A stretch of 64,000 bases of DNA, from positions 930,001 to 994,000 of the forward strand of contig NZ_FOWC01000001.1 in assembly GCF_900115345.1 (NCBI RefSeq), written 5' to 3'. The first letter of the stretch is position 1, and every line of letters starts with the position of its first letter. A program made the translations under genes and the position numbers. The stretch comes from Amycolatopsis rubida. GTDB lineage: Bacteria; Actinomycetota; Actinomycetes; Mycobacteriales; Pseudonocardiaceae. Shown one piece after another: positions 16,516 to 25,536 of this stretch. Under the pieces are notes generated by a model. That model did not search any database. It saw only the letters and a list, made by a program, of their open reading frames with translations, and was not told the DNA's origin.

Positions 16516-18948
16516 TTACCCGCGCTTGATCAATCGGGTGAACCTCGATGTTACGGGCTTCAGCTCCTCGACCTTCAGCGCCATGAGCACCCCGAACGAG
16601 ACCACGATCCCGACGACTCCTTGCAGGACGAGCTTGATCCAGGCGTGCGGAACCGGGCTGAGGGACGAGGGCACGATCAGCCCGACGACCCACGCGGCGC
16701 CGACCCCGAGGACACTCGCCACGACCGTGAACAGGATCACCCCGATCACCCGCTTGCTGCGCAGGTTGCCGAGCGTCACCCACAGCCACACCTGGCCGAG
16801 CATCGCGCCGATCACGTAGGTCAGCGCGTTCACCATCATGACGCCGAGCACGACGTTCTCCGGGTTCAGCAGCACCGGGCACAGGAACAGCAGCGGCACC
16901 TTGACCGCGGTCATCACGATCATGATCAATGTCGGCGTGCGGGCGTCCTTCATCGCGTAGAACACCCGCATCTGGAGCATCACCAGCGCGTACGGCAGCA
17001 GCGCGAACGCCGTGATCGCCAGCGCCTGGCCCATCCGCTGGGCGTCTTCCAGCGTGCCCTTGCCCATCGCGAACAGTGCGACGCCCATCGAGGTGCCGAC
17101 GATCGTCATCACCGCGGAGATCGGCACGAGGGTCACCGTCGAGATCCGCGAGGCATACGACAGGTCGCTGACCAGCTTCTTCGTGTCGCCGTCGGCGGCA
17201 GCGCGGCTCAGCCGCGGCATGATCGCGGTCAGCAGCGAGACCCCGAGCACGCCGTAGGGCAGCTGGAACAGCAGCCACGCGTAGTTGTAGGCGGTGACCC
17301 CGCCCGAGGTGCCCTTGGTGAGCACGCGGGTGGTGATCGTGAGGCCGACCTGGCTGACCGCGACATAGCCGACGACCCACAGGGCCAGCCCGCCGAACTC
17401 CTTCATCCGGCTGTCCAGGCCCCAGCGCCAGCGCGGGCGGAAGCCCGAGCGCAGCAACGGCGGGATCAGCATGAGCGCCTGCGCGGCGATGCCGCCGGTG
17501 ACGCCGAGGCCGAGGGTGAGCACCTTCGGATCGGTGATCGACGGATTGCCGGTGTCGATCGAACCGGGCATCAGCCACACCACGAGGATGGTGAAGATGA
17601 CCACCAGGTTGTTGATCACCGGGGCCCACGCGGTCGGCCCGAACACGTGCTTGGCGTTCAGCATCGCCGAGACCAGCGCGAACACGCCGTAGAAGAAGAT
17701 CTCCGGCAGCAGCAGGTAGGCGAACGCCGTGGTCAGGCCCGCGCTCGCCTGCCCGGACGAGTCGATGTAGAGCGAGGTGAACGCCGGTGCCGCGAGCACC
17801 GCGATCACGGTGCCGATGAACAGCACGGTGACGCCGGTGGTCAGCAGCCGTTGCGCGTAGGCCTGGCCGTGGTCCGGATCGTCTTGCGAACGCACCAGCA
17901 GCGGCACCACCACACTGGTGAGCACGCCGCCGAGCAGCAGTTCGAAGATGATGTTCGGCATCGTGTTCGCGACGTTGAACGAGTCGGTCGCGACCCCGGA
18001 ACCGATCGCCGCGACCAGCAGCACCTTCCACAGGAAGCCGGTGATCCGGCTGATCAGCGACGCGATCGCCATCCGGCCGGATGCCTTGGCGACCGACGGA
18101 CCCTCGTCCTTCGGCTGTTCGGGAGCCTCGGCCGGACGCGCGAGCGGCGCGTCCTTGATCCGCGGCATGACCTGGGTGGCCAGCGCGTCGTACGGGCGCA
18201 GCACGTCCGGGTCGGCGGTCGGCCAGCGCGAGGGGGCCGCCAGCGGGACGCCCGCGGTGCGCGGGATGAACCGGGTGGCGTCCGGGTCCCGCATCGCTTC
18301 TTCCTGCCACGGCCGGATCGGCGCGCCGGGACGCGGGCCGCGGCCGCGATGCACCGGCGGCTGCGGGCCCGGCACGTTCGCGGGCGGCGGGGTCGGTTGC
18401 GGAAGCTGGCCGCGGTTCGGCGGCTGGTTCGGCGGAATCGGCTGCGGGCCGGAGGGCGGGAGTTGCTGCGGACCGGAAGGCGGCCCGGACTGCCTCGGCG
18501 GGGGCGGCCTGCGCACTGGCGGCATGGCGGCCCTGGTCGGGGCCGGACGCTGGCCGTTCGGCGGCGGTGGCGGCGGGACCCGGCGCGGCGCGCGGTCCCG
18601 AGGTTCGCGAGGATCCCGGTGATCACCGCCGCGCGGGTCGATCCGGCGCGGCTGGGCTCGGTCGGAAGGCGCCCGGTCGGCGGGCGCCCGGTCGGCGGGC
18701 GGACGTTCGGCGGGCGGACGTTCGGCGGGCAACGGCATCCGGCGGGTGCCGCCCGGCGGCGGCTGCCTGCGGTCGGCGGCCGGCGGCGGCGGAGGCTGGC
18801 GACGGGCGTCCCGCACCGCGCGGCGAGGCTGGTCGCTCCGCCTCGGCGTCGCGCCGTCCCGCCGAGGACGACCCGCACGCTCGGGTGGTTGACCCGGCTC
18901 TTTGTCCAACGCGTGCCCAATCCTCGGCGGTCCCCTTGCCCCTGCCAT
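16516..18948 (-). CDS. murJ: Lipid II flippase MurJ (MviN)
   Basis: MurJ flips lipid II across the membrane for peptidoglycan synthesis. The conserved membrane domain covers about residues 285-805 with some 14 helices. The first contains ISRITGFLWKVLLVAAIGSG, where the MurJ RxxG and Arg motifs lie. Before it stands a disordered, Pro-, Arg- and Gln-rich cytoplasmic region of roughly 280 residues with repeats such as ERPPAERPPADRAPADRAP. The ATG at 18948 is the first start and no better Shine-Dalgarno resolves it, so part of the extension may be untranslated. It lies between the DUF6049 and pseudokinase genes. Confidence 0.93.
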   Translation of the reverse strand: MAGARGPPRIGHALDKEPGQPPERAGRPRRDGATPRRSDQPRRAVRDARRQPPPPPAADRRQPPPGGTRRMPLPAERPPAERPPADRAPADRAPSDRAQPRRIDPRGGDHRDPREPRDRAPRRVPPPPPPNGQRPAPTRAAMPPVRRPPPPRQSGPPSGPQQLPPSGPQPIPPNQPPNRGQLPQPTPPPANVPGPQPPVHRGRGPRPGAPIRPWQEEAMRDPDATRFIPRTAGVPLAAPSRWPTADPDVLRPYDALATQVMPRIKDAPLARPAEAPEQPKDEGPSVAKASGRMAIASLISRITGFLWKVLLVAAIGSGVATDSFNVANTMPNIIFELLLGGVLTSVVVPLLVRSQDDPDHGQAYAQRLLTTGVTVLFIGTVIAVLAAPAFTSLYIDSSGQASAGLTTAFAYLLLPEIFFYGVFALVSAMLNAKHVFGPTAWAPVINNLVVIFTILVVWLMPGSIDTGNPSITDPKVLTLGLGVTGGIAAQALMLIPPLLRSGFRPRWRWGLDSRMKEFGGLALWVVGYVAVSQVGLTITTRVLTKGTSGGVTAYNYAWLLFQLPYGVLGVSLLTAIMPRLSRAAADGDTKKLVSDLSYASRISTVTLVPISAVMTIVGTSMGVALFAMGKGTLEDAQRMGQALAITAFALLPYALVMLQMRVFYAMKDARTPTLIMIVMTAVKVPLLFLCPVLLNPENVVLGVMMVNALTYVIGAMLGQVWLWVTLGNLRSKRVIGVILFTVVASVLGVGAAWVVGLIVPSSLSPVPHAWIKLVLQGVVGIVVSFGVLMALKVEELKPVTSRFTRLIKRG

Positions 18949-19008
18949 TGTGGCAGCGCCGACCCAGGGTAATCGGGAACGGGCGCGAGCACCCGGCCCC
19001 TTCGGATG

Positions 19009-21171
19009 TCAGGGCGTGCCGCCGCGGCTTTCCTTGATCCGCCGGTAGATCCGCCGGGACGCCAGCAGCAGCAGCGCGCAACCAGCGACGACGGTGACGA
19101 TGATGGTGATCGGGCCGTATTCGGTCGAGGTCAGCTCGAACCGCGCGGTCGCGCCGAGATCCGTGCCCGATGGGGTGGTCAAGGACACATCGACCGACAG
19201 GCGCCCGGCCCGCAGCGCCTCGATCTGCACGTACTTGGTCTGCCCGCCCTTCGCCGGGAAGAGCAGGTTCTTGTCCGCTTGTTCCGGCCGGACGCCCATG
19301 TTGTTCCTGAGCGCGATCTGCGCGGTGACGCCGACCGGCAGGTCGTTGTGCACGTACACCGGCAGCGGCGAGGATCCGGACGCGAGCGCAATCGTTTGCT
19401 TCGGCTGTTCGACGGTCACCTGGTCGCGGATCGCGGCGAGCTCCGCGGTGGCGTTCGCCGAGGCGGACGCCACCGCCGGCGGGCCGAACGCGGTCGAGCT
19501 TCCGCGGACCAGCGCGTCGCGCACCGGCCCGACGATGGCCTTCGGTTCGACCTGGTTGCGCGGGTCGATCTGCATCGCCGACACCAGGCCGGTGGCGTCC
19601 TGGTCGAGGCCGGACAGCTGGCTGGCGACCGCCGCGCCGCCGTCCGAGCGGGTGTCCGCGGCCAGCGAAGCGCTGCCTTCGGGGGTGCTCCCCAGCAGGT
19701 CGTCGAGCGTCGAACCGGCCGTCACCCCCGCGTTGGTGAGCTTGCCGAGCCCGGACAGGAAGGCGTTCAGCTCGTCGGTGGTGGCGTCCCAGCGCCGCGG
19801 CGGAGCGACGAGAAGCGGCCCGCCGGTAGCTCCTTCGGTACGGCCGAGCCCGGCTTCGAAGGCGACTGCGGCGAGACCGTTCTGCGTCGAGACCGCGCGC
19901 TGCGACGCTCCGCTGTAGGTGGTCGGCGTTTGCGGGCTCGGGGTGAATCCGGTGAGACCGGCGGTGGCCATCGAGTTGGTCGGCTGCGCGCGCAGGCCGT
20001 CGGACAGGGTCGCCGCGCCGGTGACGGTTTCGTCGTCACCGCCCGCCCGCAGCTTGCCGCTGTCGGTGAGCACGGTCTGGAAGCCGCCCGACGAAATCGC
20101 CGACAATGCCTTCTCGTCCGGCGTCCCGCCCGGCCACAGCACCCCGCTCTTCGACTCGACGCCGAGCACCTGACGGATCGTCGCGGTGCCGTTCAACGCC
20201 GTGGTCATGAGGCTGGCATCAGGGTTGCCCTCGGCGCCGCGGATCTTGCCCAGCGTCGTGAGGTCGGCGTCGGCGAACGGCAGCGGGATCACGCATCGGC
20301 CGGTGACCAGCGCACGCAGCGCCGCCAGCCAGTTCGTCGCGGCGTCCGCGCCCTTGCCCGCCGCCCCGCCGCTGACCCGGTAGCCGTTTCGCATCGCGTC
20401 CACGGTGCGCAGCAGGTCCGGATCGAGGGCGAAACACAGCGAGCCGCCGACCTTCGGATTGGTCTCCTGCGCCGCTCGCGCCGCCGAGACCAGCGAATAC
20501 AGCCGTCCGCCCGGGCTCAGCTCGTCGGCGAGCGAATCATCGGTGAGCGTCATCGGCACGCCGAACGGGGCGGACTGGATGTGCGGGGTGCTGTCGGTGA
20601 CCGGCCACAGCACGGCCAGTTTCGCATGCCGCTGCGTCGCCTGGTTGCTCGTGTGCCCCGGCGTCGACAGCACCGGCATGAGCAAGCTCACCGCGGCGAG
20701 CCGGGCCGGACCGCCGTACTCCGGGGTGCCGTTCACGTTCACCAGCAGCGGGTACACACCCGGCCGGAGCGCCGCGCCGCGTGCTCCGGCGAGCGGCACG
20801 GTGATGGCCAGCCGGGCGCTCTGGCCCGGCTCCAGTTCCTCGGCGAGCGAGGTGAACTCGGTGAGCGGGCTGTCCTGCACCGGGTTCCCGGCCAGCACCG
20901 AATCCATCGCGCGCGGGCTGGCGAGGCGTTCGCCGATCTGCAGCCGGGCCATCGGCTTGACGATCCGCCGGGATCCGGTGTTGGTCACCGTCCCGGTCAC
21001 CGTGAGCGCCTGGTCCGAGCTGGTGATCACGCGCGGGTTCAGCTGGCCGAGGTCAAGCCGCAGCCGGGCCGGTTCCGGGGACGGATTCTCCTGCGCGCCC
21101 GCCGGCGCACCGAACAGCGCGGTGGCGGCGGCGATCAGCAAAGACAGCAAGAAGGCGGCGGGCCGCTTCAC
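19009..21171 (-). CDS. DUF6049 secreted/membrane protein upstream of murJ (Rv3909-like)
   Basis: This 720-residue protein has an N-terminal signal peptide (KRPAAFLLSLLIAAATALFG, cut near AGAQ) and a C-terminal membrane anchor (about 685-705, GPITIIVTVVAGCALLLLAS) followed by a short basic tail, so most of it is outside the cell. Early and late parts have beta-rich domains (LTVTGTVTNTGSRRIVKPMA). It corresponds to the large uncharacterised protein between mutT4 and mviN in mycobacteria. The function is unknown, but conserved linkage with murJ suggests an envelope role. The GTG at 21171 follows GAGGGAG, and longer frames to 22089 run antisense to pcnA. Confidence 0.85.
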   Translation of the reverse strand: MKRPAAFLLSLLIAAATALFGAPAGAQENPSPEPARLRLDLGQLNPRVITSSDQALTVTGTVTNTGSRRIVKPMARLQIGERLASPRAMDSVLAGNPVQDSPLTEFTSLAEELEPGQSARLAITVPLAGARGAALRPGVYPLLVNVNGTPEYGGPARLAAVSLLMPVLSTPGHTSNQATQRHAKLAVLWPVTDSTPHIQSAPFGVPMTLTDDSLADELSPGGRLYSLVSAARAAQETNPKVGGSLCFALDPDLLRTVDAMRNGYRVSGGAAGKGADAATNWLAALRALVTGRCVIPLPFADADLTTLGKIRGAEGNPDASLMTTALNGTATIRQVLGVESKSGVLWPGGTPDEKALSAISSGGFQTVLTDSGKLRAGGDDETVTGAATLSDGLRAQPTNSMATAGLTGFTPSPQTPTTYSGASQRAVSTQNGLAAVAFEAGLGRTEGATGGPLLVAPPRRWDATTDELNAFLSGLGKLTNAGVTAGSTLDDLLGSTPEGSASLAADTRSDGGAAVASQLSGLDQDATGLVSAMQIDPRNQVEPKAIVGPVRDALVRGSSTAFGPPAVASASANATAELAAIRDQVTVEQPKQTIALASGSSPLPVYVHNDLPVGVTAQIALRNNMGVRPEQADKNLLFPAKGGQTKYVQIEALRAGRLSVDVSLTTPSGTDLGATARFELTSTEYGPITIIVTVVAGCALLLLASRRIYRRIKESRGGTP

Positions 21172-21185
21172 TCGGGTGCTCCCTC

Positions 21186-21692
21186 TCAGCCGCGCTCGTC
21201 GGGCGCGAAAAGTTCTGCTGCCCCGCGAACCAGCTTGCGCTCGTCCGCGTAGGCGAGGGTGGTCTCCAGCTCGGCCAGCGGGACCCAGGCGACCTCGGTC
21301 ACCTCGACGTCCTCGTCCGACAGCTCGCCGCCGGTGGCTTCGAGCAGGAAATGGTGCACGGTCTTGTGCACCCGGCGCTGCTGCGCGACGAACCAGTAGT
21401 CGATGGTGCCCAGCGGGTGCAGCACGCGCGCGGAGATGCCGGTTTCCTCCTTCACCTCGCGCACCGCGGTCTGCTCCACCGTCTCCCCGTCCTCGATGTG
21501 GCCCTTCGGCAACGACCACAGCAGTCTGCCGTGTCGGTCGAGCCGCCCGATCAGCACCGCGCGTTCCCGCTCCGGATCGACGACCAGTCCGCCCGCCGAG
21601 GTCTCGTCGACCGTGGTCAGCCGCCTGCCGCGGTGGCGCCGTCGCCGCCGGCGCGGCGTCGGCGGCCCGGCGCGACCGGCGGATCCAGACAT
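21186..21692 (-). CDS. Nudix hydrolase (MutT4-like)
   Basis: This 168-residue protein carries the Nudix box [23 protein letters not shown] minus its central part: the key residues are G, E and the REVKEE run at about 65-85. Nudix enzymes cleave nucleoside diphosphates linked to another moiety. The first 25 residues are very basic ([11 protein letters not shown]) and may be an RNA- or membrane-binding extension. It is divergent from pcnA across 101 bases and 14 bases upstream of the DUF6049 gene. Mycobacteria have mutT4 in this place. The substrate cannot be read from sequence. Confidence 0.88.
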   Translation of the reverse strand: MSGSAGRAGPPTPRRRRRRHRGRRLTTVDETSAGGLVVDPERERAVLIGRLDRHGRLLWSLPKGHIEDGETVEQTAVREVKEETGISARVLHPLGTIDYWFVAQQRRVHKTVHHFLLEATGGELSDEDVEVTEVAWVPLAELETTLAYADERKLVRGAAELFAPDERG

Positions 21693-21793
21693 GCTGCGAT
21701 GCTAGAGCAAACGGTCGCCCGGGTACTCTGGCTCTCCGTGTCCGTGTCCGGCGGCGTCCGCGGTGGTGGCGCCATTTTCGTGGTGGGATTCGA

Positions 21794-23251
21794 GTGAACA
21801 ACCTGGTCGCCCAGCAGAACGCGGTGACGGAACTGATGCGAGTGTCCCCGTTGGCCGATGAGCTGGCCGAGCGCTTCGCTCGCGCCGGCCACAGCTTGTA
21901 CCTGGTCGGCGGCAGCGTGCGCGACGCGCTGCTCGGCAGGACGACGAACGACCTCGACTTCACCACCGACGCGCGCCCGGACCGGGTGCTGCAGATCGTG
22001 AGCGAGTGGGGCGACGCGGTCTGGGACGTCGGCATCGCGTTCGGCACCGTCGGCGTCACCAAGAACGGGACGACGCTGGAGATCACCACGTTCCGCGCGG
22101 ACAGCTACGACCGCGTCGGCCGCAACCCCGAGGTCACCTTCGGCGACACCATCGAGGGCGACCTGCTGCGCCGTGACTTCACCGTCAACGCGATGGCGAT
22201 CGACCTGGTCGGGAAGACGTTCATCGACCCGCACGACGGCATGGACGCGCTCCGGCTGAAGGTGCTCGACACCCCGGCGCTGCCGCAGGAGTCGTTCGCC
22301 GACGACCCGCTGCGGATGATGCGCGCCGCCCGGTTCTCCGCGCAGCTCGGTTTCACCGCCGCGCCGCGCGTGGTCGAGGCGATGACGTCGATGTCCGAGG
22401 AGATCGACCGGATCACCGCCGAGCGGGTCCAGACCGAGCTGTCGAAGCTGATGCTGGCCCCGGACCCGCAACCGGGCCTTGAGCTGCTGGTCGACACCGG
22501 GCTGGCCGACCGGGTGCTGCCCGAATTGCCCGGTATGCGGCTGGCGATCGACGAGCACCATCAGCACAAGGACGTCTACCAGCATTCGCTGACCGTGCTC
22601 GCGCAGGCGATCGCGCTGGAGAAATCGCACGAACCGGCCAGCGGGCCGGACCTCGTGCTGCGGCTGGCCGCGCTGCTGCACGACATCGGCAAGCCGGCCA
22701 CTCGCGAGTTCACCCCCGGCGGCGGCGTGAGCTTCCACCACCACGAGGTGGTCGGCGCGCGAATGACCCGCAAACGTTTGCGGGCACTGAAGTACTCGAA
22801 GGAGATCGTCGAGCAGGTCTCCCAGCTCGTGTTCCTCCACCTGCGGTTTCACGGGTACGGCGGCGGCGAGTGGACCGATTCGGCGGTCCGCCGCTACGTC
22901 ACCGACGCCGGCGACCTGCTGACCCGGCTGCACAAGCTCGTCCGCGCCGATTCGACCACGCGCAACAAGCGCAAGGCGGCCGCGCTGCAGGCGACCTACG
23001 ACGATCTTGAGGCCCGGATCGCGCGGATCAAGGAACAGGAGGACCTCGACCGGGTCCGGCCGGATCTCGACGGCAACGAGATCATGCGGCTGCTCGGCCT
23101 CCCGCCGGGCCCGCAGGTCGGGCAGGCCTGGAAGTTCCTCAAGGAGCTGCGCCTCGACCGCGGTCCGCTGGAGCACGACGAGGCGGTCGCCGAGCTGAAG
23201 AAGTGGGCGGCGGCGGAGGGCCTCGGTTCGGGCCAGCCGCCGCAGAACTGA
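21794..23251 (+). CDS. pcnA: CCA tRNA nucleotidyltransferase / poly(A) polymerase family
   Basis: This 485-residue enzyme adds or repairs the CCA end of tRNAs. The nucleotidyltransferase head has VGGSVRDALLGRTTNDLDFT with the catalytic DLD pair, then RRDFTVNAMAIDL. An HD domain follows in the middle (LAALLHDIGKPATREFTPGG and the HHHEVVGARM stretch), seen in class II CCA-adding enzymes. The GTG at 21794 gives the expected length. The much longer open frame from 20405 is antisense to the DUF6049 gene. It is divergent from the Nudix gene, as in mycobacteria. Confidence 0.95.
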   Translation: MNNLVAQQNAVTELMRVSPLADELAERFARAGHSLYLVGGSVRDALLGRTTNDLDFTTDARPDRVLQIVSEWGDAVWDVGIAFGTVGVTKNGTTLEITTFRADSYDRVGRNPEVTFGDTIEGDLLRRDFTVNAMAIDLVGKTFIDPHDGMDALRLKVLDTPALPQESFADDPLRMMRAARFSAQLGFTAAPRVVEAMTSMSEEIDRITAERVQTELSKLMLAPDPQPGLELLVDTGLADRVLPELPGMRLAIDEHHQHKDVYQHSLTVLAQAIALEKSHEPASGPDLVLRLAALLHDIGKPATREFTPGGGVSFHHHEVVGARMTRKRLRALKYSKEIVEQVSQLVFLHLRFHGYGGGEWTDSAVRRYVTDAGDLLTRLHKLVRADSTTRNKRKAAALQATYDDLEARIARIKEQEDLDRVRPDLDGNEIMRLLGLPPGPQVGQAWKFLKELRLDRGPLEHDEAVAELKKWAAAEGLGSGQPPQN

Positions 23252-23392
23252 ACCGCGGGATCGCGGACTTAACGGCGATCCCGCCGCGGCGGCGAAGCCG
23301 ACGCCACATTAGAGCCACGATCCCCCTTTGGGCCCTGGATCATCGCCCGGGCAGCCGAGATACTCCCTGTCTCGAACCGAACAGGGGGATCG

Positions 23393-24718
23393 ATGACGCG
23401 GCAGCAGGACGGGGACCGGCGCGGAGCCAGCTTTCTCGTCATGCTGCTGCGGCGCGGCACGCCCGCGCTGGCCACGGCGACGACCGGGCTGACCGACGAG
23501 ATCGGCGATCCGACCCCGGTGCGCGCCTTGCAGCGGATCTCGCGGATGGCCGGTCCGGTCGACGAGCGGCAGCGCGACGGGCTGCTGCTGCGTGCGGCCC
23601 GGTATGTGGTGCTGGTTCCGCTTGTCTACCGGCTGCTGGTGGTGCCCGCGACGTTCGCGTCGTACGCGGTCAAGCACGGGTCGGCCGGGCTGGCGTCGGT
23701 CGCGGTCGTCACGGTGTGCTCGGTGGCGCTGAGCGCGTTCGGCCTGTTCTGGATGATGCGCCGGGCCCCGTTCCGCAGCGATCTCGCGGGCCGGCTGCTG
23801 GTGGCCGACCTCGTGGCGACGCTCGCGTTCGAGCTGTTCATGGGCGCGACGGTGTCGCCCGCGGTGTTCCACGACGCGGTCGGCGTCGCGGACAAACACC
23901 TGCTCGGCAGCGTTGCCCTGGTCACCCTCGCCGTCGGCATCCCGTCCGGGATCGGACTGGCGGCGCTCAGCCTGCCGGTGCGGTTGCTGTCGGACCTGCT
24001 CAACCACGGCACCTTCGATTTCGCGCAGGCCGCGTCGCTGTACCCGACGATGTTCGGCGTCCTGTTCACCGCGGTCGGCGCGCTGATCCTGCTCGGGCTC
24101 GGGATCCGGCTGGCGCTGGCGTACGGGATTCGCAACGGGCGGCTCGCCGAACGCGCACGGCAGCACCGGATGCTGCACGACACGGTGCTGCAGACGCTGG
24201 AAGCGATCGCCCTCGGCGGTCCAGGGGATTCGGATCAGCGGCTGGTCGAGGTGCAGCGGCTGGCTCGCGCGCAGGCGATCGAACTGCGGCAGACGATCGA
24301 GACCGCCGCCGCGCAGCGAGCCGAGGAGGGCGCGCGGCCGCTCGGCGAGAAGCTCGCGGCGCTGGCCGCGGAGATGGCGCGGGACGGGCTGCGCGCGCAG
24401 CTGGTGATCGCCGAGCTGGACAACGACACGCTGTCCGAGGTCCGGCAGATCGCGATCCGCGACGCGGTGCGGGAAGCCATGCGCAACACGATGAAGCACG
24501 CGGAGACGGACAAGGTCGTGGTACGCGTGGAGGAACGCAACGGCGGGATCGCGGTGATCACGCGGGATCACGGCACCGGCTTCAGTCCGCAGGACCGGCC
24601 GGCCGGATTCGGCATCAGCGAGTCGATCACCGCGCGGTTGTCCGAGGTCGGCGGGACGTCGTTGGTCGAATCGAGTCCGGGGAGCGGAACGCGGGTGACG
24701 TTGTGGGTGCCGCTGTGA
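23393..24718 (+). CDS. Membrane sensor histidine kinase (NarL/HisKA_3 type)
   Basis: The 441-residue kinase has four to six membrane helices between about 65 and 245, then a HisKA_3 dimerisation helix (about 258-330). Its phosphoacceptor histidine lies in RQHRMLHDTVLQTLEAI. An ATPase domain follows, with an N-box in AMRNTMKHAETDK and a G-box DHGTGFSPQDRPAGFGISES. Signal input is unknown. No response-regulator gene is next to it, and the following gene is a methyltransferase joined by a 4-base overlap. ATG 23393 has AGGGGGAT upstream. Confidence 0.9.
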   Translation: MTRQQDGDRRGASFLVMLLRRGTPALATATTGLTDEIGDPTPVRALQRISRMAGPVDERQRDGLLLRAARYVVLVPLVYRLLVVPATFASYAVKHGSAGLASVAVVTVCSVALSAFGLFWMMRRAPFRSDLAGRLLVADLVATLAFELFMGATVSPAVFHDAVGVADKHLLGSVALVTLAVGIPSGIGLAALSLPVRLLSDLLNHGTFDFAQAASLYPTMFGVLFTAVGALILLGLGIRLALAYGIRNGRLAERARQHRMLHDTVLQTLEAIALGGPGDSDQRLVEVQRLARAQAIELRQTIETAAAQRAEEGARPLGEKLAALAAEMARDGLRAQLVIAELDNDTLSEVRQIAIRDAVREAMRNTMKHAETDKVVVRVEERNGGIAVITRDHGTGFSPQDRPAGFGISESITARLSEVGGTSLVESSPGSGTRVTLWVPL

Positions 24719-25536
24719 GCGGGGTGGCCGGAGCGCTGGCGGCGTACCGGGACGGCGATGTCGAGCGGGCAGGTGCGCTTGCCGCCGCGGCGGCAACGCC
24801 GTTGGGTGCTGAGCTGGCGACGTATCTCGCGGCGGGTCCGAGCGCTCCGGTGTACGACCAGCCGGCCGCGTTCACGGCGTTCATCCGCGGTGGCGGGAAC
24901 GTCGAGTTGTACCGGCGGTTGAGCGAAGAACTGGCCGCGCGGTACGACTCCTGGCGTCCGGCCGCGTTGCTGGATCTCGGGTGCGGCGACGGGTCGGCGA
25001 TCGAACCGGCGTTGGCGCGGGCCTCGTTCCGGCCGGAGCGGATCGACCTGGTGGAGCCGTCGGAGGCGCTGCTCGCGGACGTCGAAGTTCCTGGTGCGCG
25101 CCGGTTTTCGTTGACCGCGCAGGACTTTCTCGCCGCGGACGGTTCCACGTGGAACCTCACGCAGTCGACCTTCGCGCTGCAGTCGATCGAGCCTTCCGTC
25201 CGTGCCGCGGTACTGAGTGCGTTGCGGGGGCGGACGGAACGGTTGGTGCTGGCCGAATTCGACGTGCCGGACACCGCCGATCTGGAATCGCTCGTGCGGC
25301 GGTACGAACGCGGCGTCGCCGAATACGGCGAGCAGGCTTCCCTGGTGGCGCAAGGATTTCTGCTGCCGGTGCTGCTCGGCGTCGCTGCCGGGACGGCGCG
25401 GACGAACTGGGAGCATCCGGCCGCGCAGTGGACCCGGCAGCTCGCGGCCGCCGGGTTCGCCGACGTGACCGTGGAACCGCTGGCGGACTACTGGTGGGCG
25501 CCCGCCGTGCTGATCACGGCTTCACAGCCGGGATAG
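24715..25536 (+). CDS. Class I SAM-dependent methyltransferase
   Basis: This 273-residue protein has the S-adenosylmethionine motif LLDLGCGDGSAIEPALARA at about 83-101 and an acidic residue in IDLVEPSEALLAD. The first 60 residues are alanine-rich and helical. The GTG at 24715 overlaps the kinase stop (GTGA), so its translation is coupled to the sensor kinase, an odd partnership. The last 15 bases run into the convergent TNT gene. The methyl acceptor is unknown. A GTTCCACGTGGAAC palindrome at 25142-25155 inside the gene resembles parS but carries symmetrical mismatches. Confidence 0.85.
   Translation: MSGVAGALAAYRDGDVERAGALAAAAATPLGAELATYLAAGPSAPVYDQPAAFTAFIRGGGNVELYRRLSEELAARYDSWRPAALLDLGCGDGSAIEPALARASFRPERIDLVEPSEALLADVEVPGARRFSLTAQDFLAADGSTWNLTQSTFALQSIEPSVRAAVLSALRGRTERLVLAEFDVPDTADLESLVRRYERGVAEYGEQASLVAQGFLLPVLLGVAAGTARTNWEHPAAQWTRQLAAAGFADVTVEPLADYWWAPAVLITASQPG

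Noticed and set aside
25142..25155. parS-like palindrome GTTCCACGTGGAAC inside the methyltransferase
   Set aside because: Two symmetric mismatches to parS, inside a gene and 20 kb away from the cluster; probably chance.
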